Positions 13,355 through 18,989 of a DNA stretch of 28,212 bases are shown in pieces. The DNA is taken from the NCBI GenBank assembly GCA_003450735.1, contig DMEZ01000073.1, forward strand, positions 971-29,182, written 5' to 3'. The notes under the pieces are model-generated. The model had not been told where the DNA came from. It was given only the letters and a program-made list of their open reading frames with translations, and made no database searches. The stretch is from Elusimicrobiota bacterium. GTDB taxonomy: Bacteria; Elusimicrobiota; Elusimicrobia; UBA1565. How positions within the stretch are numbered: position 1 is the stretch's first letter; each line of letters starts with the position of its first letter. Position numbers and translations under genes: made by a program.

Positions 13355-14313
13355 TGGACATCTCCCAGCTGAAGGCTCCTCTCTTCGTCTCCTGGCAGCT
13401 CACGCGGGACTGCGACCTTTCCTGCCTGCACTGCTGCTCGGAATCCGCCCCCGGCCGGAAACTCCCGGCCGAACTCAGCCGGGAGGAAGCCCTGCGCCTG
13501 GCCGGCGACTTCGTCGACGCCGGGGTCCCCTACGTCATGCTCTGCGGCGGCGAGCCGCTGGTCGTTCCCCATTTCTTCGAGGTCGCCGAGCTCCTGGGAG
13601 CGGGCGGCGTTCAGCTCAAGATCGAGACCAACGGCCAGCGCTTCGGCTCCGAGGAGGCGCGCAGGCTTTCCCGGCTCCCCATCCGCTCGGTGCAGGTGAG
13701 CCTGGACGGCGCGACTCCGGAGGCCTATCGCAGCCTCCGCCCCAACGGCTCGCTCGAAAAGGCCCTGGGGGCCTGCCGCGCGGCGAAGGAGGCGGGGCTG
13801 CCCCTCGAGATCACCTTCGCCCCCTGCCGCATGAACCTCCATGAGGCCGAGGCCCTCATCGACCTGGCGCTCGAGCTCGGGGCGTTCCGCTTCAACACGG
13901 GGATGCTGATGCGCCTGGGCACGGCCGTCCGGTTCTGGGACAGGCTCGCGCCCTCCGCGGAGGAGTATGAGCGCTTCTTCGCGATGCTCGAGCGGCGGGA
14001 AGCCGAGTTGGCGGGCCGGCTCGAGCTCAAGTTCCGCCCGCGCTCGATCGAGGAGGCGCTCGAGGCTCAGCTGAGCAAGGCTCCTGCCACGCTCCTCGTC
14101 ATGCCCGAGGGCCTTGTGAAGGTCTCGGGCTCCCTCGCCTTCATCTGCGCGGACCTGCGCACGCAGTCCGTCCAGAAGGCCTGGGGGCGCTACCTTTCGG
14201 CCGCAGGGTCCTTGAGGAAATTCGACGCCGCGAGCCTCATCCGCGGGGAAGAAAATGCTATAAATAGCGCATCGTCTGGTAGCTCGCAGGCGGTGGCACA
14301 GGAGACAAGATGA
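13354..14313 (+). CDS. Radical SAM enzyme 2 of the RiPP operon
   Basis: A 319-residue paralog of the flanking radical SAM proteins: C20-x3-C24-x2-C27 in R-D-C-D-L-S-C-L-H-C, C-G-G-E-P, I-E-T-N-G and V-S-L-D-G-A. As in the other two, the C-terminal SPASM-like part keeps only one conserved cysteine (I-C-A-D-L-R). The next residues after the cluster, C-S-E-S-A-P and E-L-S-R-E-E-A-L, are shared by all three copies, so they arose by duplication. The start ATG overlaps the prenyltransferase stop (TGATG). The last 20 or so codons (from the TATAAA box on) are Ser/Ala/Gln-rich and lower in GC because they also carry the promoter and ribosome-binding site of the peptide gene. Confidence 0.9.
   Translation: MDISQLKAPLFVSWQLTRDCDLSCLHCCSESAPGRKLPAELSREEALRLAGDFVDAGVPYVMLCGGEPLVVPHFFEVAELLGAGGVQLKIETNGQRFGSEEARRLSRLPIRSVQVSLDGATPEAYRSLRPNGSLEKALGACRAAKEAGLPLEITFAPCRMNLHEAEALIDLALELGAFRFNTGMLMRLGTAVRFWDRLAPSAEEYERFFAMLERREAELAGRLELKFRPRSIEEALEAQLSKAPATLLVMPEGLVKVSGSLAFICADLRTQSVQKAWGRYLSAAGSLRKFDAASLIRGEENAINSASSGSSQAVAQETR
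14256..14264 (+). promoter_or_regulatory. Internal extended -10 promoter for the peptide gene
   Basis: TGC-TATAAA at 14256-14264 is an extended -10 element in an AT-rich patch inside the GC-rich end of radical SAM gene 2. The predicted start near 14271 would give a 39-base leader with AGGAG before the peptide ATG at 14310. There is no good -35 box, which extended -10 promoters do not require. Confidence 0.55.
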
Positions 14314-14429
14314 ACGAGCAGAACAACGTGTCGGATGCGTCGGCCACGGAAAAGCCGGTGTGGGAGAAACCCTGCATCGAGGAAGTCTCCCAGCAGGTGA
14401 TGGCCCAGCCATACATCCGCTTCACGTGA
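14310..14429 (+). CDS. Putative RiPP precursor peptide (39 residues, PqqA/mycofactocin-style)
   Basis: A 39-codon gene between radical SAM genes 2 and 3. The first 17 residues are polar (N/E/S/D/T-rich). Then comes W18-E-K-P21, reminiscent of the W-x-K-P found near the start of PqqA peptides, then C22, E24/E25, and a C-terminal M-A-Q-P-Y-I-R-F-T with a single Tyr (Y35) and one Phe (F38). AGGAG at 14300-14304 is 5 bases before the ATG. Both ends overlap neighbours by 4 bases (ATGA with radical SAM 2, GTGA with radical SAM 3). It has no TM or signal segment. Size, position and the presence of PqqD make it the best candidate substrate. The PqqA G-x-E-x-x-x-Y core is absent, so the chemistry would differ. 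Which residues form the core is unknown. Confidence 0.8.
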   Translation: MNEQNNVSDASATEKPVWEKPCIEEVSQQVMAQPYIRFT

Positions 14430-15382
14430 CGGATCGGAGGGGGGTCTCGGTAGGCGACTACCGGGCCCCCCTCTTCCTCGCCTGGCAGCTCACCAACCGC
14501 TGTTCCTGCCGCTGCCTTCATTGCTGTGAAGAGTCCGGGCCGGACAAGGCCTGGAGCCGCGAGCTTTCTAGGGAAGAGGCCCTCCTGGTCGCCGCCGACT
14601 GCGCCAAGACCGGCATCCCCTACGCCGCTTTCGGCGGCGGCGAGCCTCTCGCCGTCCCCCACGTCTGGGAGGTGTTCGAGGTCCTCTCCGCCGGCGGCAC
14701 GGCCATCAAGATCGAGACGGACGGCCTTCGCATCGGGGACCTCGAGGCGGACCGCATCCGGGGCCTGAGCGTGGAGTGCGTGCAGGTCTCGGTCGACGGC
14801 GCGTCGTCCGCGACTCACGAGAAAGTCCGCCCCGGGGGGGACTTCTCCGCGGCGTGCGCCGCCATCCGGCGGCTCGCCGCGCGCGGCGTCCCGGTCGAGT
14901 TCGTCTTCGCCCCCTGCCGCGTCAATGCCGCTGAATTGGAGCAGTCTTACGGTCTTGCGGCGGACCTGGGCGCTCGGGCCTTCATCACCGGGCCGCTCAT
15001 GCGGCTGGGCCGCGCGGCGTCCTCCTGGGATCCCCTGGCGCTCTCTCCGGAGGAATGGGCGAGGGCGGCCGAGAGGCTGGCGGCGCGGGCCAGCAGCCTG
15101 GGGGCGCCCATCCGCCTCTCGGTCTATCCCTGGGACATCGTCGCCGAAGCGAGCGCCCGGCTGAAGAGCCCGCAGGCCATGCTCCTGGTCGTGCCGGACG
15201 GCCGGGTGAAGCTGCTCAACGCCCTGCCCTTCGTCTGCGCCGACCTGAGGAAGCAGACCTTGGCCGAAGCCTGGACGGCCTACCAGGCCGCCTGGAAGCG
15301 CCCTGAGGTGGCGGAGTTCGTGGGGCGGCTCGCGGCCGAGCCCCGCCTGCTGACCCACGCCAACGAGACCTGGCCTCTATGA
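14426..15382 (+). CDS. Radical SAM enzyme 3 of the RiPP operon
   Basis: A 318-residue third paralog. Cluster motif C26-x3-C30-x2-C33 in N-R-C-S-C-R-C-L-H-C, with an extra cysteine inside it (C28), then G-G-G-E-P, I-E-T-D-G in place of E-T-N-G, and V-S-V-D-G-A. The single C-terminal cysteine V-C-A-D-L-R is kept. A GTG start at 14426 overlaps the peptide stop by 4 bases (GTGA). No ATG lies between it and the conserved P-L-F-L-A-W-Q-L-T; a reading from 14360 would cover most of the peptide gene and is less likely. A purine-rich GGAGGGGGG follows the GTG and is coding in this reading. It overlaps the thioredoxin-like gene by 4 bases. Confidence 0.87.
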   Translation: MTDRRGVSVGDYRAPLFLAWQLTNRCSCRCLHCCEESGPDKAWSRELSREEALLVAADCAKTGIPYAAFGGGEPLAVPHVWEVFEVLSAGGTAIKIETDGLRIGDLEADRIRGLSVECVQVSVDGASSATHEKVRPGGDFSAACAAIRRLAARGVPVEFVFAPCRVNAAELEQSYGLAADLGARAFITGPLMRLGRAASSWDPLALSPEEWARAAERLAARASSLGAPIRLSVYPWDIVAEASARLKSPQAMLLVVPDGRVKLLNALPFVCADLRKQTLAEAWTAYQAAWKRPEVAEFVGRLAAEPRLLTHANETWPL

Positions 15383-16002
15383 AGTGTCCGAACTGCGGAC
15401 GAGAATACCGGACCGTCATCGACGAGTGCTCCGGCTGCGGGCTCATCCTCGCGAAGTGGCGCGCGGGCTCTTCCCAGCCGGCTCCCGCCGAAAAGAAGCC
15501 CTCCGACCCCGCGGCGGCACGGCGCTACGAAGGCTGGGCCTGGGCCGGGGTCGCCCTTCTGGCGGGGGCGATGCTCTGGTCGATGTACGGGCCGGACCGC
15601 GAAGCCCCGAGGCCGCAGGCGGCTTCCGGGAGCGGAGCTCCCGCCTCGCTCGAGGATTCCTCCTACGATGCCTTCGCGTCCGGCGCGGGCACCGCTCTCG
15701 TGATGTTCTATTCGAACAGCTGCGGGATCTGCCGGGCCGCCATGCCGGCCATGCGCCGCCTAGCCGAGGAGTCCGGAGGCCGCTACCGCATCGCGCTGGT
15801 CGACGTGGACTCCAACCCGGACCTGCGAAGCCGCTACGGCATCCGGGGCGTGCCGGTCTTCCTGTTCTTCAAGGACGGGAAGGAGGTCTACAAGGCTCCG
15901 GGAGCCCCAGGCTACGACACGGAGTCCATCTACAACGGCATCAGGGAAGTCCTGTCTGCCATCACTGGGGGGAAACAGCATGAAGAGCTCGAAGAAGGTT
16001 AA
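15379..16002 (+). CDS. Membrane-anchored thioredoxin-like protein with N-terminal zinc ribbon
   Basis: A 207-residue protein: a zinc-ribbon-like N-terminus (C3-x2-C6 and C17-x2-C20), one transmembrane helix (about 52-70), a short linker, and a thioredoxin fold (about 92-195). The redox site is C115-G-I-C118 and the cis-proline loop is G-V-P-V-F. CGIC is a variant of the CGPC of classical thioredoxins. With the zinc ribbon inside, the thioredoxin domain would be outside the cytoplasmic membrane. It overlaps radical SAM gene 3 by 4 bases, so it belongs to the operon; it may reduce a disulfide in, or exchange electrons with, the membrane-bound product. That role is inferred from position alone. 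Confidence 0.85.
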   Translation: MKCPNCGREYRTVIDECSGCGLILAKWRAGSSQPAPAEKKPSDPAAARRYEGWAWAGVALLAGAMLWSMYGPDREAPRPQAASGSGAPASLEDSSYDAFASGAGTALVMFYSNSCGICRAAMPAMRRLAEESGGRYRIALVDVDSNPDLRSRYGIRGVPVFLFFKDGKEVYKAPGAPGYDTESIYNGIREVLSAITGGKQHEELEEG

Positions 16003-16516
16003 ACGGATTTCCAAGGAGCAGTACTACCTGAACATCGCCAAGGAGACGGCGCGCCGCAGCACCTGCCTGCGCAGGCACTACGGCGCGGTCATCGTCAACA
16101 ACGACCAGATCGTCTCGACCGGCTACGCCGGCGCTCCCAGGAAGACCGCCAACTGCGTCGAGGTGGGCACCTGCGTGCGCATCAAGCTCAACATCCCCAG
16201 AGGGGAGCATTATGAATGGTGCCGGTCGGTCCACGCGGAGATGAACGCCATCATCCACGCGCCGCGCTTCGACATGCTGGGGGCCACGCTCTACCTGGTC
16301 GGCGTCTCGCCGGTCTCCTCGACCGTCATCAAGGGGGCCGAACCCTGCCGCATCTGCAAGCGGATGATCATCAACGCGGGCATCCGGCGGGTCGTGGTGC
16401 AGACCGAGCCGGGACGCTTCAAGTCCGAAGAGGTCGAGGACTGGATCCGGAACAATCTCGGCGAGTATAAGAAAGTCCGGGGGCGCTTCGTCCCCGTGAT
16501 GCCGCACGGGTACTGA
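15980..16516 (+). CDS. dCMP/cytidine deaminase family protein (ComEB-like)
   Basis: A 178-residue zinc deaminase. H85-A-E87 in S-V-H-A-E-M-N-A and C123-x2-C126 in A-E-P-C-R-I-C are the zinc ligands and catalytic Glu of the deoxycytidylate deaminase fold; the N-terminal Y-G-A-V-I-V-N-N-D-Q and T-G-Y-A-G-A-P strands fit dCMP deaminases, which convert dCMP to dUMP for thymidylate synthesis. Length is close to ComEB-type proteins. It overlaps the thioredoxin-like gene by 23 bases and is the last gene before a strong terminator. It is probably a housekeeping passenger of the operon, though a role on a modified base or peptide-derived amine cannot be ruled out. Confidence 0.88.
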   Translation: MKSSKKVKRISKEQYYLNIAKETARRSTCLRRHYGAVIVNNDQIVSTGYAGAPRKTANCVEVGTCVRIKLNIPRGEHYEWCRSVHAEMNAIIHAPRFDMLGATLYLVGVSPVSSTVIKGAEPCRICKRMIINAGIRRVVVQTEPGRFKSEEVEDWIRNNLGEYKKVRGRFVPVMPHGY

Positions 16517-16535
16517 CCTCCCGCCCGGGGAAAAG

Positions 16536-16566
16536 AGGAAGGCCGGCTCGAAGAGCCGGCCTTCCT
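16536..16566. terminator. Bidirectional terminator between convergent genes
   Basis: A perfect 14-bp stem (16536-16549 with 16553-16566), a GAA loop, and T-rich bases after it on the plus strand (TTGTTT), with AAAAG before it giving a T-run on the minus strand. It closes the radical SAM operon and probably the metalloprotease gene too. Confidence 0.9.
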
Positions 16567-16585
16567 TTGTTTCAGAGGACGAAGG

Positions 16586-17584
16586 CTAGAGTCCCTGCCA
16601 GAGGCCCGCCTGGCTCAGGCTCTGGAAGGCGCCGCTCTTGGCGAGGGCCTCCGCGGAGTCGGAAGCCGGGGCGCCGAAGCGGGCCGCGTCCGCGGCCGGG
16701 TAGGCCGGCTCGCTCGCCGGGGGCTTGTACCAGCAGCGCGGCCGCAGGCCGAGCTTGAAGTTCTGCGAGCGGGTGCAGGTGCCCGCGTCCACGCTCGAGT
16801 CGCTCACGTCCTGGGATGCCGGCTTCGCGCAGATCGAGCCCTGGAAGTAGGTGTCCACCCGGCACTGCGTGGGCGGGTGGGAGTCCATCATGCTCGCGAC
16901 GACCTTCGGATCCGGGGTGTCGAAGCGCGGAGCGACCGAGTCCCCGTGCAGGGCCTGGAAGAGGGTGCCGACCGACAGGCCGGCCATGGCCCCGCGGACG
17001 CAGGCCTCGCGCTCAGAGCCGCTGAACTGGCTGGCGCAGACCTTGGCGGCCAGCGGGTCGGCGTCGAGCGCCGGGCGGGTGAAGGAGAGGCTCATCCCGC
17101 TGGCGAACACCTTGCGCAGGCACTTGAGGTTCGCGAAGTAGTCGGACTGGCCCTCGTTGGAGGCCCAGGAGTTGTAGCCGCCGTACTTGGGGACGCCGCC
17201 GAGCTGGTGGCCGAGCTCGTGGCACATGACGAGGGCGAAGCCGTCCTGGGTGATGGCCGCGTGCCGGGCCAGGCCGCCGTACATGTTGAAGATGTAGCGG
17301 TTGCCGATGCGCGAGGTCGAGGCGTTGACGGTCGGGTCATCCCACTTTCGGTTGATCTCCATCACCCCGCCCCGGGCCTGGATGATGGGGCGGTAGACGG
17401 CCGCGATGCCGTCGAGGACCTGGTTGAACTGGGCCTGGGTGAGGCCCTTCGCATCCTTGGAGTCCACGGGGATCTTCCAGTCGTTCTCGGGCAGGAAGCC
17501 GCCGTCGGAGAGGACGGGCGTCTGGGGGGCGAGCAGCAACGCGAAGAGCGCGGCGCTGCAGATCATCAGGGCGACTCGGCGCAT
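16586..17584 (-). CDS. Exported zinc metalloprotease (HExxH type)
   Basis: A 332-residue protein with a signal peptide (about 1-25) and a zinc protease motif H-E-L-G-H (122-126) preceded by L-V-M-C. A second motif, N-E-G-Q-S-D-Y-F-A (143-151), resembles the third-ligand helix of M48-like gluzincins, where E144 would bind zinc. A later P-P-T-Q-C-R segment follows a D-S-H-P. Eight or more cysteines suggest several disulfides in an exported, folded protein. Family placement beyond zinc metalloprotease is uncertain. The ATG at 17584 has GGAGG seven bases upstream on the minus strand and opens a signal peptide; the reading from 17623 would begin within the promoter. Confidence 0.85.
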   Translation of the reverse strand: MRRVALMICSAALFALLLAPQTPVLSDGGFLPENDWKIPVDSKDAKGLTQAQFNQVLDGIAAVYRPIIQARGGVMEINRKWDDPTVNASTSRIGNRYIFNMYGGLARHAAITQDGFALVMCHELGHQLGGVPKYGGYNSWASNEGQSDYFANLKCLRKVFASGMSLSFTRPALDADPLAAKVCASQFSGSEREACVRGAMAGLSVGTLFQALHGDSVAPRFDTPDPKVVASMMDSHPPTQCRVDTYFQGSICAKPASQDVSDSSVDAGTCTRSQNFKLGLRPRCWYKPPASEPAYPAADAARFGAPASDSAEALAKSGAFQSLSQAGLWQGL

Positions 17585-17611
17585 GGAACTACCTCCGTTT
17601 CGACTGGAGCC

Positions 17612-17640
17612 ATTATCCCACAAGAGGGGAGGGATGTCAA
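17612..17640 (-). promoter_or_regulatory. Promoter of the metalloprotease gene
   Basis: On the minus strand, TTGACA (17640-17635), exactly 17 bases, GATAAT (17617-17612). The -35 box is part of the repeated 29-base element and overlaps the tail of the upstream terminator. Confidence 0.75.
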
Positions 17641-17663
17641 CAACCTGGGCCCTTCGGCCCGGG
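17635..17663. repeat. Dispersed 29-base intergenic element, copy 2
   Basis: Second copy of the element at 7484-7512 (shared TCAACAACCT, CTTCGGCCC and terminal GGG). Here it contains a perfect-length 8-bp hairpin (17644-17651 with 17656-17663, one G-T pair, CTTC loop), and its left end forms the -35 box of the metalloprotease promoter on the minus strand. Confidence 0.5.
17638..17663 (-). terminator. Terminator-like hairpin after the XRE gene
   Basis: On the minus strand the 8-bp stem CCCGGGCC/GGCCCAGG with a GAAG loop begins 10 bases after the XRE stop codon and is followed by TTGTTG. The short T-rich tail makes it a moderate terminator. Confidence 0.5.
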
Positions 17664-17673
17664 CGGGACTTGT

Positions 17674-18027
17674 TCAGCGCTTGGATTTTCGGCGGCCGCG
17701 ACGAATGCTCTTGGCGAGGTGCCGAAGCGTGTCGTAGAGCAGTTCTTTCTCTTCGGGGTGGTTATCGCGCAGCAACCCCCCGATCTTGGTCTCCCAGGCC
17801 TCTTGGGTCGGCGTAGGGGATTCGTTGAGAAGATCGCTCATTTGGACCGACAGCGCCTTGGCTAACCTGCGCAGGGTCTCTATGCTGATTTTCTTGGTCC
17901 CGCGCTCGATCTGCCCTATGTAGGCGGGGTGCAGTGCCGCTCTTTCCCCGAGTTCTTCCTGCGTCCAGCCGAGCCGGGTGCGCTCAACGCGCACCCGCAA
18001 GCCGATTCCATGGTAGATGTCGGGCAT
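17674..18027 (-). CDS. XRE-family helix-turn-helix transcriptional regulator
   Basis: A 117-residue DNA-binding protein. Residues about 8-62 are a Cro/C1-type HTH: R-V-R-V-E-R-T, then W-T-Q-E-E-L-G-E-R-A-A-L-H-P-A-Y-I-G-Q-I-E-R-G, and L-R-R-L-A-K-A-L. The rest is a charged helical tail ending R-R-G-R-R-K-S-K-R. There is no sensor domain. It is divergent from the receiver-domain gene at 18140; the 112-base gap holds an inverted repeat (18073-18102) that could be its operator. A TATAGAAT box at 18047-18040 on the minus strand lies about 12 bases before the ATG, giving a very short leader. The region is less GC-rich than its surroundings. Confidence 0.9.
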   Translation of the reverse strand: MPDIYHGIGLRVRVERTRLGWTQEELGERAALHPAYIGQIERGTKKISIETLRRLAKALSVQMSDLLNESPTPTQEAWETKIGGLLRDNHPEEKELLYDTLRHLAKSIRRGRRKSKR

Positions 18028-18072
18028 TTCGGAGAAGGGATTCTATAGCAAACGGCGGGAGATGCACAGTTA

Positions 18073-18102
18073 CCATAGGGTCATATGAGTAAAACCCTGT
18101 GG
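18073..18102. promoter_or_regulatory. Inverted repeat in the XRE/receiver divergent region (possible operator)
   Basis: CCATAGGGT (18073-18081) and ACCCTGTGG (18094-18102) form a 9-base inverted repeat with one mismatch and a 12-base AT-rich centre. It ends 2 bases before the -35 box of the receiver gene, a natural position for an XRE dimer to repress or activate. Confidence 0.5.
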
Positions 18103-18104
18103 CA

Positions 18105-18133
18105 TTGACACGGCGCGGCCGCCTTGCTATCCT
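18105..18133 (+). promoter_or_regulatory. Consensus promoter giving a leaderless receiver-domain mRNA
   Basis: TTGACA (18105-18110), 17 bases, TATCCT (18128-18133). The GTG start codon begins 6 bases after the -10 box, so the message should start at or next to the GTG. Confidence 0.78.
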
Positions 18134-18139
18134 GCTTGT

Positions 18140-18487
18140 GTGCGGATTCTAATCGCCGACGACGAGGCCGTCAACCAAAGGGTGCTGGCGCGCATGGCGG
18201 AAAGGCTGGGCTATCGTGCGGCGGTCGTTGGAGACGGCAAGGGCCTCGTAGAGGCTTTTATGCGCGATCGCCCCGGGGCTGTCCTCTGCGACATCCACCT
18301 TGGCGCCGACGACGGCGTGGCGTTGTGCTCGAGGCTGCGCGAGTTGGATCCGCTGGTTCCCATCAAGCTGATGACGGGCGACCCGGGAGCGATCGCGCGG
18401 GCCGAAGCCGCCGGATTCTCCAGGGTGCTGTCTAAGCCGTTCACGAGCGATGCGTTGAAGGAAGCACTCTCCGCTCTCCGTCCCTAG
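18140..18487 (+). CDS. Single-domain response regulator receiver
   Basis: A 115-residue stand-alone receiver domain: acidic pair D7/D8, phospho-acceptor D51 in L-C-D-I-H-L-G-A-D-D-G, T79 in K-L-M-T-G and K99-P100 in L-S-K-P-F. All key residues are present, so it should be phosphorylatable. It has no output domain, so it likely acts through a partner protein, as CheY or Spo0F do. The GTG at 18140 is chosen because a consensus promoter ends 6 bases before it and the protein then starts directly at the first beta strand. No kinase gene is adjacent; the XRE regulator is its divergent neighbour. Confidence 0.9.
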   Translation: MRILIADDEAVNQRVLARMAERLGYRAAVVGDGKGLVEAFMRDRPGAVLCDIHLGADDGVALCSRLRELDPLVPIKLMTGDPGAIARAEAAGFSRVLSKPFTSDALKEALSALRP

Positions 18488-18650
18488 CCGAACTCGACCG
18501 GGACTCATAGCCTCCTCCATCCTCTGTGGTTTTAGCCCAGTTCCCCGGTTCCGTGAGCAGTCTATGCCAAGCTTAAAACATCGGTTTATCGCCACGGATT
18601 GGGGTAACAGGGGTCCGCTATTCAACACTTCGATGGTTGACCCAGGCCAA

Positions 18651-18678
18651 TTGACGCTCAGGGTAAAATTTGTACGAT
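18651..18678 (+). promoter_or_regulatory. Probable promoter of the kor operon
   Basis: TTGACG (18651-18656), 16 bases, TACGAT (18673-18678), in an AT-rich patch. The predicted start near 18685 gives a leader of about 45 bases. The rest of the 18488-18730 gap is relatively AT-rich and shows no other gene or clear element. Confidence 0.55.
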
Positions 18679-18730
18679 TTGGACGACGTGTTGCATGCCT
18701 ATCCAGGTGCCGCATGAAAGAGGGAACACC

Positions 18731-18952
18731 ATGCCTGAGATCAAGATCGACGAGATGCGCTGCAAGGGCTGCGAGCTCTGCGTCACGGCCTGCCCCAAGC
18801 AGTGCATCGGGATGTCCGACGTCTTCAGCGTCACGGGATACTATCCGGCCAAGTTCAGCAAGCCGGAGGCCTGCACGGGCTGCGCCCTCTGCGCGCAGAT
18901 CTGCCCCGACCTGGCCATCGAGGTCTACAAGGAAGAGCCGGTCAAGAAGTAG
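18731..18952 (+). CDS. korD: 2-oxoacid:ferredoxin oxidoreductase, ferredoxin-like delta subunit
   Basis: A 73-residue two-cluster ferredoxin. Cysteines C11, C14, C17, C21-P and C48, C51, C54, C58-P form two CxxCxxCxxxCP sets for [4Fe-4S] clusters. In KorDABC/VorDBAC enzymes this subunit passes electrons from the thiamine site to external ferredoxin. GAGGG just upstream supports the ATG at 18731. It is the first gene of a four-gene operon; 37 bases separate it from the alpha subunit gene. Confidence 0.92.
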   Translation: MPEIKIDEMRCKGCELCVTACPKQCIGMSDVFSVTGYYPAKFSKPEACTGCALCAQICPDLAIEVYKEEPVKK

Positions 18953-18989
18953 GAGCCGCGGAACGCCGGCGAGAGGGAACGGAGGCAAC

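Noticed and set aside
14360..14425. An upstream ATG start for radical SAM 3.
   Set aside because: It would read across most of the peptide gene in another frame, and the conserved protein begins after 14426.
18564..18989. A long N-terminal extension of korA.
   Set aside because: It covers the ferredoxin gene in another frame and is Arg/Ser-rich shadow sequence; GGAGG supports 18990.
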